Shown piece by piece: positions 16,539-25,194 of a DNA stretch of 50,896 nucleotides; the first letter of the stretch is position 1, and each line of letters begins with the position of its first letter. This DNA is from JAJDFU01 sp964641965 (lineage in GTDB: Bacteria; Bacteroidota; Bacteroidia; Chitinophagales; Saprospiraceae), in contig CAZXLD010000036.1 of the NCBI GenBank assembly GCA_964641965.1, forward strand, positions 1 to 50,896, in the 5' to 3' direction. The position numbers and the translations under genes were made by a program. The notes beneath the pieces were generated by a model that did not search any database, was not told where the DNA came from, and worked only from the letters and a program-made list of their open reading frames with translations.

Positions 16539-18769
16539 TCGCCCAATGCTTTTTCAATAGAATGATCGTAAAGTTCTTTCCACGTTTGCAGGATGCCAAA
16601 ATCTTCTTCGTCAATTAGGATTTGATGGCCGCCTACTTCCCCTAATTTAGAGAACGGAATATTCTGACCATTCAAAAAAGAAACCAGATTGTCTTCATCT
16701 TCTGGTGTAACCGTAAGAAGGATACGGCTCTGACTCTCGCCAAACAGGTATGCGTCTTTCCGGAAATTTTCGTCTGTTTCAATGGAAAAGCCCAAACCAG
16801 AGGCTAAGGCAGATTCCAATAAAGTGATAAATAAGCCACCTTCGGAAACATCATGAGCGGATCGTGCCCAACCCATCCGGATAATGGAGCTGACAATCTT
16901 TTGAACTTGATATTCTTCGTCCAGGTTAAACCATGGGGCCGGTGAATATTTCACCTTGTGGATCAAGCGTAGGTATTCTGAGCTGGCCAGGTCATTCATT
17001 GGGGTGCCCACCATGTAGATTGCATCCCCTTCAGCCTTAAAATCCAACGTAGTAGCCAATTGGTGATCCTCCAGTAGGCCAACCATGCCAATTACCGGAG
17101 TCGGATGAACCGGTTCGGTGCGATCCCCAATAATGGATTGATTGTAAAAACTGACATTTCCCCCTGTTACTGGTGTATCAAACTTTCGGCAAGCTTCTCC
17201 CATGCCTTTTATGGCTTGTACAAATTGCCAGTACACTTCCGGGTTATAGGGGTTTCCAAAATTGAGGCAATTGGTCACTGCCAACGGAATCCCACCGGAG
17301 CATACAATGTTTCGGGCAGCCTCAGATACGGCGATCATAGTACCTACGTATGGATTGGCATACACGTAATTGGAGTTGCAATCTGTGGTCATGGCCAAGG
17401 CTTTCTCGGAATCCTTGAGCCGGATCAAGGCCGCATCCGAAGGCGCATTGGTACCCATGGAATTGGTCCTTACCATACTATCATACTGCTCATAAATCCA
17501 TCGTTTGGAGGCAATATTCGGAGATTGGGCAAGTTGACGAGCTACTTCCTGATAATCCTTTGGGAAAGGAATCTCATTGACTTTAAATTGCTTTATCTCT
17601 TTAATATAGGCAGGGGGCTGGTAGTCGCGCTCATACACCGGCGCACCGCCGCCCAGGACGAGATCCCATGAAGGCACTTCAGCTACCTTGATATCTTGAC
17701 TAAAAAATTCCAGTCGGCCAGTATCGGTAACCTCTCCGATCTCAGCGCACTCCAGGTCCCATTTATCGAAGATCTCAAACAGCTTTTGTTCCTGGCCCCG
17801 ATGAGCTATGATCAACATCCGCTCCTGACTTTCACTAAGCAGGATCTCAAAGGGATGCATGTTTTCCTGGCGGGTGGGGACTTTATCCAGATCAATCCGC
17901 ATCCCAGTCTCGCTTTTGGCACTCATTTCAGAAGTAGAACAGGTAATTCCAGCTGCACCCATATCTTGCATCCCCACTACGGCACCTGTCTGCAGGGCTT
18001 CCAGAGTAGCTTCCAGCAGCAATTTTTCCTGAAAAGGGTCACCGACCTGCACGGCGGGTAGATCCTCCTCCGAATCTTCGGTCAGATCGGCTGAGGCAAA
18101 CGTAGCTCCGTGAATCCCATCCTTCCCAGTAGCCGAACCAACGATCAGCACGGGGTTGCCTGGGCCATCGGCACGAGCAGAAATTGTCTCCCCGACCTTT
18201 ACAATACCCACCGACATGGCATTGACCAGGATGTTCTGATTGTAAGAGGAGTCAAAGTAAACTTCACCACCTACCGTAGGAACCCCAAAACAATTTCCAT
18301 AATCTCCAATACCGCTAACTACTCCGTGCATTAAATGTTGGGTCCTTGGAAGGTCGATTTCACCGAACCTAAGCGAATTTAAGGCGGCTATCGGCCGAGC
18401 TCCCATCGTGAAAATATCCCGATGGATTCCACCCACCCCGGTAGCAGCTCCCTGGTAGGGCTCGATGGCTGAAGGATGATTGTGGGATTCTATTTTAAAA
18501 GCACAAGCCCAGCCGTCTCCGATATCGACCAGTCCGGCATTTTCTTCTCCAGCGCCTACCAGCAGGCGACCTCCTTCTCGAGGTAATGTTTTGAGCCAGC
18601 GAATCGAGTTTTTGTAAGAACAATGTTCCGACCACATGACCGAGAAGATGCTGACTTCTGTAAAGTTGGGTTCTCGACCCAGTATTTCCTTGATCTTGTT
18701 GAATTCGGCTTCGGTGAGGCCCAGGTTTTGGGCTACAGCCAGATCTACGGTTGGCTCCGTTTTTTGCAT
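16535..18769 (-). CDS. purL: phosphoribosylformylglycinamidine synthase II
   Basis: PurL makes formylglycinamidine ribotide in purine synthesis. At 744 residues it is the small type that works with separate PurS and PurQ, neither of which is in the window. Features are the N-terminal catalytic block SEHCSYKNS (about 47-55), ENAGLVDIGDGWACAFKIESHNHPSAIEPYQGAATGVGG, two AIRS-type halves, MQDMGAAGITCS, and the C-terminal HDVSEGG. On the minus strand TACCTTTA (18788-18795) resembles a -7 box close to the start. The stop overlaps the start of the TlpA-like gene (ATGA). Confidence 0.97.
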   Translation of the reverse strand: MQKTEPTVDLAVAQNLGLTEAEFNKIKEILGREPNFTEVSIFSVMWSEHCSYKNSIRWLKTLPREGGRLLVGAGEENAGLVDIGDGWACAFKIESHNHPSAIEPYQGAATGVGGIHRDIFTMGARPIAALNSLRFGEIDLPRTQHLMHGVVSGIGDYGNCFGVPTVGGEVYFDSSYNQNILVNAMSVGIVKVGETISARADGPGNPVLIVGSATGKDGIHGATFASADLTEDSEEDLPAVQVGDPFQEKLLLEATLEALQTGAVVGMQDMGAAGITCSTSEMSAKSETGMRIDLDKVPTRQENMHPFEILLSESQERMLIIAHRGQEQKLFEIFDKWDLECAEIGEVTDTGRLEFFSQDIKVAEVPSWDLVLGGGAPVYERDYQPPAYIKEIKQFKVNEIPFPKDYQEVARQLAQSPNIASKRWIYEQYDSMVRTNSMGTNAPSDAALIRLKDSEKALAMTTDCNSNYVYANPYVGTMIAVSEAARNIVCSGGIPLAVTNCLNFGNPYNPEVYWQFVQAIKGMGEACRKFDTPVTGGNVSFYNQSIIGDRTEPVHPTPVIGMVGLLEDHQLATTLDFKAEGDAIYMVGTPMNDLASSEYLRLIHKVKYSPAPWFNLDEEYQVQKIVSSIIRMGWARSAHDVSEGGLFITLLESALASGLGFSIETDENFRKDAYLFGESQSRILLTVTPEDEDNLVSFLNGQNIPFSKLGEVGGHQILIDEEDFGILQTWKELYDHSIEKALGE

Positions 18770-18833
18770 GGCAATTACTTGAGCCGATAAAGGTACTAAT
18801 ATTGGGGCTTTTGCCTGGAGTTAGCTGCCAGTG

Positions 18834-19457
18834 CTAAATCAGGTAGTTGATAAAAAAGAAAAGGATCAGGTAAATCCATAAGGCATCCAAAAAATGCCAA
18901 TACAAGGTGAGTAATCGAAGTTTCAAGCGGCGAACCGGATCCGAAAAATAAACTAGCACGCTGACCGGCTCCTTCATGTCTTTATGGGCCCGAAACAGAA
19001 AATAGCCGAGGAAGGGAATACCCGCAATGACGTGGGCAAAATGGAGGCCGGAAATAACGTACAAATAAGAAGCAGAGATATCTGTGTGAATGAAAACGGA
19101 CTGATTGAACAACTGGCGCCAAGCCAAAAATTGAGCGATTAAAAATAGAAAAGATAACCCCAGGGTAATGGCAAGAGCCTGTTGGTAAATTTTGGTTTGA
19201 TCCGATTTATAGGCTCTGGTAGCCCACATCATGGTCAAACTGCTACCCACCAGAATGAGGGTGTTGACCAAAAACAGCCACGGTAGTCGGATTGGAGGAG
19301 CATCATTTTGAAACCGGGTGTACGTAAATGCGGCTGTCAGGGTCAAAAACAAAATGGATAGGCTAAACAAGACCAAGACCAACAAGACATTGTAGGGATG
19401 GAAGGCCAAGTTGCTGTATTCATTATCCCGATCTTGTTGGAAACGATCTTCAACCAT
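18834..19457 (-). CDS. haem-copper oxidase subunit III
   Basis: A 207-residue membrane protein with five hydrophobic segments matching cytochrome c/quinol oxidase subunit III. Conserved phrases are FLAWRQLF, SGLHFAHVIAGIPFLGYFLF and, at the end, LYWHFLDALWIYLILFFF. It should sit in the cytoplasmic membrane beside subunits I and II, but neither is nearby. The start is ATG 19457, or the GTG three codons earlier; its first bases overlap the end of the DUF2256 gene by 8 nt, so the two are coupled. The short five-helix form is typical of bacterial subunit III. It could serve as a spare or duplicated subunit. Confidence 0.92.
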   Translation of the reverse strand: MVEDRFQQDRDNEYSNLAFHPYNVLLVLVLFSLSILFLTLTAAFTYTRFQNDAPPIRLPWLFLVNTLILVGSSLTMMWATRAYKSDQTKIYQQALAITLGLSFLFLIAQFLAWRQLFNQSVFIHTDISASYLYVISGLHFAHVIAGIPFLGYFLFRAHKDMKEPVSVLVYFSDPVRRLKLRLLTLYWHFLDALWIYLILFFFINYLI

Positions 19458-19611
19458 GTCGCACACTTTTTTTACTTTCCCTTCGGCATCGCTCGGAGCA
19501 AAAACGGACCTGCTCCCAATCCCGCTCCCATTTCTTTCGCCATTGGAAAGGGCGCTTACAAACCGGGCAAATTTTTTCCGGCAGGTCGGATTTCTTTCGC
19601 TGCTTTCCCAA
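19450..19611 (-). CDS. DUF2256 small zinc-ribbon protein
   Basis: Reading the gap upstream of cox3 in the second minus frame gives 53 residues that match DUF2256: KSDLPEKICPVCKRPF, QWRKKWERDWEQVRFCSERC and a basic tail. Two CxxC-like pairs (CPVC, and Cys-x3-Cys in FCSERC) should bind zinc. The function of the family is unknown. There is no ATG in frame; TTG 19611 is the only usual start codon between the upstream stop and the conserved part. The stop overlaps the cox3 start by 8 nt, suggesting coupled translation. It was probably missed because it is short and lacks an ATG. Confidence 0.85.
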   Translation of the reverse strand: MGKQRKKSDLPEKICPVCKRPFQWRKKWERDWEQVRFCSERCRRESKKSVRHG

Positions 19612-19637
19612 GGTAAATTGACATTTAAAGTGTCAAA
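19608..19637 (-). promoter_or_regulatory. promoter with embedded 19-bp palindrome upstream of DUF2256-cox3
   Basis: On the minus strand TTTG (19637-19634), 18 nt, then TACCTTGG (19615-19608) fits the Bacteroidota -33/-7 promoter with one mismatch. Between the boxes lies TTGACATTTAAAGTGTCAA (19618-19636), a 19-bp near-perfect palindrome with one mismatched pair. That placement is typical of a repressor or activator site. Transcription from this site would begin just after the TTG of the DUF2256 frame, so that gene may be made from a longer transcript or from another start codon. Function is inferred from position only. Confidence 0.45.
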
Positions 19638-19745
19638 CAGTAGGAATCAGGTAAAGTTCTCCAAGGCAATTCGGCACAGGATGGCAGGTAATGGGTCCAG
19701 ATTTCCATTTGAATTCAACCATCCAAAAGCAATCATAACCGATTT

Positions 19746-21785
19746 TCAATCCTCAATCGGTTTTCCAAACCAGCGCACTACAAACCAGAGGATCCCGATA
19801 CCTATCAGGAGCAAAAACGAACAGAATAGCCACCCGCCACCAGCATAGGTTGACAACAGGGCAAAGACGAAACTAACCCCTCCAACGGTTAGCGCATACG
19901 GCAGTTGGGTACGTACGTGGTCAATATGATGACAGCCGGAGGCCAGGGAGCTTAAAATCGTCGTATCCGATATCGGTGAACAATGGTCACCCAAAACGGA
20001 GGCTGCCAGAACGACTGAAATAACATTGAATAGCAATTCATTTGCGATATCGGCCTCCAGCCCATAGGACTTACTCAAAGCCCAAGTGGTAGGAATGACC
20101 AGGGGATACAGGATCGCCATCGTGCTCCAGGAAGAGCCAGTTGAAAACGCAATCAAAGCCGCCAGCACAAAAATGATGCCTGGCAACAGGAAGGGGTTTA
20201 ACGAACCCTGGACTGCTGCCGAAAGAAAATCCGCGGTGTGCAACTCCTCTGTAACCAATGCTAAAGACCAAGCCAGGGTCAGGATCAAAACTGCCGGCAT
20301 GATGGCCTTCATTCCTTCGATGAGGGTATCCACTGCGGGGCCTAAACGCATGGTCCTTCTGGAAAGCGTGATGATCAGGGCTGTGGTGACTCCTGCCAGG
20401 GAAGACCACAACAGGGCCACATAGGAATCGGCATTCCCGATCAATTTTCCAAGTTTCATGAACATCCCATCCGAGCCATCCGCTAATAAGAGGCCCATAT
20501 TGGCCCAAATTTCCCCCCATCCATTCCCCGTTAACGAAACTCCTGCGGCCAGCAGCTCAGAATAGGTGCTCTGCATGCCGGTATCGATCAATCCGTAGAT
20601 AGTAACCAGAATTACCATCAAAACCGGGAAGAAAGCATCCGTCCAGATTCGGGGCGCTCCTTCTACTGGGGCAAATTCATCCATATTTCGGACTTCCGGC
20701 GCATTTTCATCGGTATTCGAATCGCCAGCTCTCGCTTTCCGCTCCGCTTTTAACATGGGGCCATATTCTCGTTTCATTCCCACCAGGAGCAGGATGAAAA
20801 TGAGCGTCAACAACGGATAGAACGAATATTTCAACGAACTGATGAAGATCGAGTAAGGGGTCATGGTGTTTGCAAGCTCACTAATTTGACTGATCCCATC
20901 ATCAATGTAGCCGAGTTCGGCCCCGATCCAGGTGGTAATAAAGGCGATTGAGGCTACTGGGGCAGCAGTAGAATCAACAATGTAGGCCAGCTTCTCCCTG
21001 GAAATTCGAAACCGATCTGTCACCGAGCGCATCGTATTGCCTACGATCAAGGTATTGGCATAGTCGTCGAAAAAAATGGCGACCCCTAAAAGCCAGGTAA
21101 TAAATTGGGCGCTTCGCGGAGAACGAGCAAAAACGGAGAGTTGATGGACAATACCTGCCATGCCTCCATTACGGGAAATCAACCCAACCATAGCCCCGAT
21201 CAACAAGGAAAATACCAGTACCGACATATGGCCACTGTCGGTAAGGGCTCCTACGATGTAGGTTCCTACGACATCAAAAAAGGACAGGACGAAAAAGTAA
21301 AAGGAATCTATTCGCAATCCTCCAGCTACAAAAGCTCCGGCCCAAACACCAATGAAAAGGCTTACGATCACTTCTCGGAAGATCAAGGCCATTAGGATGG
21401 CTAGAATTGGGGGTAAAATCGTTAGCCATAGAGGAATGCGTATCAGCCGGCTAGAGCCGTTTTTCACAGACAGGTGGTACAATAGAGGTAAATCCGCATC
21501 GGTCCGGATCAGTAGCAGATTCCCCTTTTCGTCGGCCTTTTGGCTAACTCTTGCTTTTCCATTGGCAAAGCGCAACTCCTGTTCTGCTCCATTGATTGTA
21601 ATTTTGGCCTTGCCTTGAATGGGTTCTGCGTACGTCAACGTGAATGCATTATCCTGGTGGGTTAGCTTTAGAGGACCGGTAAGTGTCTGAATCGGGGAAG
21701 CAAGCGTATCGGAATTGGTTTGCGCCTGAAGTTGTTGTAATGCAGATGGAAATAATACCAGACAGGCGAAAAGAAGGAGTCTCAT
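19746..21785 (-). CDS. nhaC: NhaC-family sodium/proton antiporter with exported N-terminal domain
   Basis: A 679-residue protein. Residues 1-21 look like a signal peptide (LLLFACLVLFPSALQQLQAQ), then about 95 residues of a beta-rich soluble domain (KLTHQDNAFTLTYAEPIQGKAKITINGAEQEL) precede a Na+/H+ antiporter NhaC-type membrane domain of roughly eleven or more helices. Characteristic stretches are VSLFIGVWAGAFVAGG, FFDDYANTLIVGNTMRS and VLGDHCSPISDTTILSSLASGCHHIDHV. It should exchange sodium for protons across the inner membrane. The extra exported domain is seen in related Bacteroidota proteins but is not part of the classical NhaC; its role is unknown. Confidence 0.9.
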   Translation of the reverse strand: MRLLLFACLVLFPSALQQLQAQTNSDTLASPIQTLTGPLKLTHQDNAFTLTYAEPIQGKAKITINGAEQELRFANGKARVSQKADEKGNLLLIRTDADLPLLYHLSVKNGSSRLIRIPLWLTILPPILAILMALIFREVIVSLFIGVWAGAFVAGGLRIDSFYFFVLSFFDVVGTYIVGALTDSGHMSVLVFSLLIGAMVGLISRNGGMAGIVHQLSVFARSPRSAQFITWLLGVAIFFDDYANTLIVGNTMRSVTDRFRISREKLAYIVDSTAAPVASIAFITTWIGAELGYIDDGISQISELANTMTPYSIFISSLKYSFYPLLTLIFILLLVGMKREYGPMLKAERKARAGDSNTDENAPEVRNMDEFAPVEGAPRIWTDAFFPVLMVILVTIYGLIDTGMQSTYSELLAAGVSLTGNGWGEIWANMGLLLADGSDGMFMKLGKLIGNADSYVALLWSSLAGVTTALIITLSRRTMRLGPAVDTLIEGMKAIMPAVLILTLAWSLALVTEELHTADFLSAAVQGSLNPFLLPGIIFVLAALIAFSTGSSWSTMAILYPLVIPTTWALSKSYGLEADIANELLFNVISVVLAASVLGDHCSPISDTTILSSLASGCHHIDHVRTQLPYALTVGGVSFVFALLSTYAGGGWLFCSFLLLIGIGILWFVVRWFGKPIED

Positions 21786-21857
21786 TTTTCGTTTGTTCTA
21801 AAGCGCTTTTGTTTAAGGCGGGCTAACAAATAAAAGAAAAAATACTGTTCTGATACT

Positions 21858-24125
21858 GTGCCGAATCGTAGAATAAAGTTTTTAGCAGGTGTTTGCCTGG
21901 GGCTGATCGGTGGGTTTTTGCCGCAAGGCGTATCCCAATCGCTAGCGCCTTTGGCATTTCCTTTTATTCAATCTGGCAGATCTTTGGCAATGCCCTGGCA
22001 AGGCGGGATGAACAATCCCCAACCCGCGGTGGTGGACCTGAATAAGGATGGGGAGCCAGATTTATATGTATTTGACCGGACTGGGGGATTGCATACAGCT
22101 TTTGTATCCAATGATGCCGTTACCACTGGCTGGGCGCCAGCCCCGGAACTGGTTGATTCTTTTCCCGAGTTAGCGCATTGGGTGCAGCTCAAGGATTACA
22201 ACGGGGATGAAGTGCCCGACTTATTTGCCTATTCGGATATACCTGGGGTGCCTGGTATTGTGGTCTTTGAAGGGCAATTCCAACAGGATCAACTGGTGTT
22301 TAACCGTCTGAATCTGGGCAATCCGTTTCAGGTGCTGGCTTTTACCCCTACCAGTGGCAATGAACTGAATATTTTGGTTACCTCTATTGATTATCCGGCT
22401 ATTGCCGATGTGGATTGCGATGGAGATTTGGATATCCTGACCTTTGATTTCGGGGGTACGCAGGTTGAATTTTATCGAAACCTCTCTGTAGAGCGAGGCT
22501 ATGGCCTGGACAGCCTGATCTTTATTCAATCCACCAACTGCTGGGGCGGCTTTACGGAAAGTGGGGAGAATGAAGAATTGAGGTTAGCCCTGGCTCCAGG
22601 CTTTTGTGCTACCCCACTGGATGAGGTGCAGAGTCGATCGGGCACCCCCCGCCACAGCGGTTCCACCTTATTGGCGATCGATCGAAATGGAGATGGTTTG
22701 CAGGACTTGCTGTTGGGCGATATTTCCTTTAGCCGAATCACCTATCTCGAAAACGGAGGAAGTTGCTTTGATGCCTGGATGGAAAACCAGGAAGTTGGAT
22801 TCCCGGGTGAGGATAAGCCGGTTGAATTGCCCTTTTTTCCCGCCGCCTTCTACGAGGATACAGATGGGGATGGAAAAAGGGATTTTCTGGCTGCCCCAAA
22901 TGCCGTGGCAGGGGCTGAAGATGTTTTTGTGTTGCAGCGATACCTTAATACAGGTTCAGATGCCCAGCCTGTTTTAAACTTTCAGGACAATGCTTTTTTG
23001 GTTAATGAAATGGTAGATCTGGGAACGGGGTCCTATCCGGCTTTCGCAGATGTTAATGCCGATGGGTTGATTGATGTGGTGGTTGGAAATGAAAGTCGAT
23101 TCGGAGGAGGTACCGGTCCGGTTGCCGGACTGCATTTGTTTTTAAATGTGGGAACTGCTGCGGCGCCTGCATTTGAGCTGGCCGATGCCGATTACCAGGG
23201 TATGCGCCAGTTCAATGACCGCAGCCGAGGCTATATTCCTGCCTTCGGAGATTTGGATCAGGACGGAGACCCGGATTTGTTGGTTGGGGAGATTGGAGGT
23301 ACACTATTCTATGCCGAAAATACGGCTGGGCCGAACAACCCTTTTTCTTTCGGAGCCTGGCAGGAAAAATATCAGGGTATCGATGTGGGCGAAAGCAGTG
23401 CCCCGCAGCTGATTGACCTTAATGGGGATGACCTGGTTGATTTAGTCATAGGCGAGCGCTTGGGCAATCTCAATTTTTTCCCAAATCTAGGAACTACAGG
23501 CTTACCTGCCTTTGAGCCCAATCCGGAGGTCGCACCAAATAACAGTTTTTTTGGGGCAGTAGATTCCAGAAGCCCGAATTCCATCTTTTTTTCCGGCTAT
23601 TGCGCGCCATTTTTTTTCCGACTAGCCGATGGAACCCACTTACTCACCGGAAGTCAGGATAGTGGACTGGAACACTACACCGATATTGATGATAATCTGG
23701 AAGGCACCTTTCGGCTTCTGTATGATGCTTTTAGTGGATTGCGATTAGGTTATCGAACCAGGCCCGCTCTGGCTGATATCAATAATGACGGTTTCTTAGA
23801 ATTATTGGTAGGTAACCAGCGGGGAGGTTTGCAATGGTACACTACTGAATTAGAGGATGTAGTTTCGAATAACGAGGAGCCTTCTTTATTGGGCGAATTG
23901 ACATTGTTTCCAAATCCGACCAAGGGGTCGGTTCAATTGACAGTTCCTCCTACAATCGGAGAAAAAGAGGTACTGATCTTCGACCTGGCAGGTCGTTTAA
24001 TGAGCAGGATCATGGACAGCAATACCACCTTGACCCTTTCGGTAGAACAATGGCCGGCTGGAGTTTATTGGGTACAAGTCCGCACAGAAGCAGGCCAGCA
24101 AACCCTGAAACTGATCGTGCAATAG
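21858..24125 (+). CDS. secreted VCBS/FG-GAP repeat protein with type IX sorting domain
   Basis: A 755-residue exported protein starting with GTG (no earlier or better ATG) and a signal peptide ending near LPQGVSQS. The body contains about nine calcium-binding repeats of the form DxNxDGxxDL, for example DLNKDGEPDLY, DVDCDGDLDIL, DRNGDGLQDLLLG, DVNADGLIDVVVG, DLDQDGDPDLLVG and DINNDGFLELLVG, predicting a beta-propeller. The last 75 residues (LTLFPNPTKGSVQL ... GVYWVQVRTEAGQQTLKLIVQ) form a type A C-terminal sorting domain recognised by the type IX secretion system. It should be surface-attached or released. Ligand or substrate is unknown; no enzyme domain is visible. Confidence 0.92.
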   Translation: MPNRRIKFLAGVCLGLIGGFLPQGVSQSLAPLAFPFIQSGRSLAMPWQGGMNNPQPAVVDLNKDGEPDLYVFDRTGGLHTAFVSNDAVTTGWAPAPELVDSFPELAHWVQLKDYNGDEVPDLFAYSDIPGVPGIVVFEGQFQQDQLVFNRLNLGNPFQVLAFTPTSGNELNILVTSIDYPAIADVDCDGDLDILTFDFGGTQVEFYRNLSVERGYGLDSLIFIQSTNCWGGFTESGENEELRLALAPGFCATPLDEVQSRSGTPRHSGSTLLAIDRNGDGLQDLLLGDISFSRITYLENGGSCFDAWMENQEVGFPGEDKPVELPFFPAAFYEDTDGDGKRDFLAAPNAVAGAEDVFVLQRYLNTGSDAQPVLNFQDNAFLVNEMVDLGTGSYPAFADVNADGLIDVVVGNESRFGGGTGPVAGLHLFLNVGTAAAPAFELADADYQGMRQFNDRSRGYIPAFGDLDQDGDPDLLVGEIGGTLFYAENTAGPNNPFSFGAWQEKYQGIDVGESSAPQLIDLNGDDLVDLVIGERLGNLNFFPNLGTTGLPAFEPNPEVAPNNSFFGAVDSRSPNSIFFSGYCAPFFFRLADGTHLLTGSQDSGLEHYTDIDDNLEGTFRLLYDAFSGLRLGYRTRPALADINNDGFLELLVGNQRGGLQWYTTELEDVVSNNEEPSLLGELTLFPNPTKGSVQLTVPPTIGEKEVLIFDLAGRLMSRIMDSNTTLTLSVEQWPAGVYWVQVRTEAGQQTLKLIVQ

Positions 24126-24203
24126 GCCTGTTTTAGCTGATCGAATAACGTATGTGGAATGGCGACGAGTCTGGTCTGTCAAGCAATCTGTACTTCTATT
24201 GAC

Positions 24204-24866
24204 TCAATATTGCCGCTCCCCAAATAGCAGAGAGCCTACCCGGACCATGGTACTGCCTTCTTCCAATGCAATTTGGTAATCGCCTGACATGCCCATGGAA
24301 ACCTCGGTGAATTGATCGGCATCTTTAAACGGGTCTGCTTTTAGCTGGTCGTATATCGATTTGAGCCTTTGGAACTCTTGGCGGATTTGTGCTTTATTGT
24401 CGGTGAAGGTAGCCATGCCCATAACTCCGATGAGCTCTACATTGGATAGCTCAGCCATTTCGTTTGCTGAAAAAGCGGTTGAAAAATCATCCAGTTCAAG
24501 TCCGTATTTACTGTCTTCCTCCGCGATCTTAAATTGAAGGAGACATTTGATGGTCCGGTCGTTTCGCTGGGCTTGTTTGTTGATTTCTTTCAATAACTTC
24601 AGTGAATCGACCGCGTGAATCAAGTATACAAAAGGGGCAATGTATTTCACCTTATTGGTTTGAAGGTGGCCAATGAAATGCCACCGAATATCCTTTGGTA
24701 AGGCCTCGTACTTCTCGACCAGTTCCTGATGCCGGTTTTCACCAAAGTCTCGTTGCCCTTTTTCATACAAGGCTTTGATTGTTTCGATTGGGTGGGTTTT
24801 GGAAACCGCTACCAGCTTGCCCTCCGTAGGCTCAAGCGCCACCATTATTTTTCGATATGCATCCAT
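24204..24866 (-). CDS. yggS: YggS-family PLP-binding protein
   Basis: A 220-residue pyridoxal-phosphate homeostasis protein (alanine racemase N-terminal fold). The cofactor lysine is Lys23 in LVAVSKTHP; other family blocks are GENRHQELVEKYEAL, WHFIGHLQTNKVKYI and the C-terminal SMGMSGDYQIALEEGSTMVRVGSLLFG. It is cytosolic and has no known catalytic reaction; loss in other bacteria disturbs vitamin B6 and amino-acid balance. Length is typical. It is divergent from the small membrane-protein gene at 24997. Confidence 0.96.
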   Translation of the reverse strand: MDAYRKIMVALEPTEGKLVAVSKTHPIETIKALYEKGQRDFGENRHQELVEKYEALPKDIRWHFIGHLQTNKVKYIAPFVYLIHAVDSLKLLKEINKQAQRNDRTIKCLLQFKIAEEDSKYGLELDDFSTAFSANEMAELSNVELIGVMGMATFTDNKAQIRQEFQRLKSIYDQLKADPFKDADQFTEVSMGMSGDYQIALEEGSTMVRVGSLLFGERQY

Positions 24867-24996
24867 TACAACCGTTCCTATTGTTATTAACTGTTAAAAA
24901 ACGAGGGCGTTCCAAAGTTCATTCCAAAACCTTTCTTAACGTGCAAAATAGTCTGGAGGGTGAAAACGTTTTCCCATAAATATAAATCTCAATATT

Positions 24997-25182
24997 ATGG
25001 CCTATTTGTATGAAAAAAGAAGAAAGCGGCAAACCAGGCAGAAGGCTATTTTGCTGACCCTATTAGTGCAATCGCTTTTAATTATTGGTCTTTTTTTCCA
25101 TGGGGAAGCTCTGGAATGGATGCAATCCTTGTTCCAGGAATGGCAAAGCACTGGGACGGAAGTTGATCGGCCTATTCCCTAG
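24997..25182 (+). CDS. small single-pass membrane protein
   Basis: A 61-residue frame beginning with a very basic stretch (EKRRKRQTRQK), then a hydrophobic segment of about 18 residues (ILLTLLVQSLLIIGLFF) and an acidic-aromatic tail (EALEWMQSLFQEWQS). By the positive-inside rule the tail would face the periplasm. I know no family for it. It sits alone between yggS and the convergent deoxynucleoside kinase (12 nt from its end), and the tail's codon use is normal for the region, so it is probably real but not proven. A short AT-rich leader precedes the ATG. Confidence 0.55.
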   Translation: MAYLYEKRRKRQTRQKAILLTLLVQSLLIIGLFFHGEALEWMQSLFQEWQSTGTEVDRPIP

Positions 25183-25194
25183 TGGGCAGATTGA

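Noticed and set aside
19398..19848. Plus-strand open frames of 72 and 145 codons antisense to cox3, the DUF2256 gene and the antiporter end
   Set aside because: They mirror the opposite-strand coding regions; the minus-strand DUF2256 reading is the one that matches a known family.
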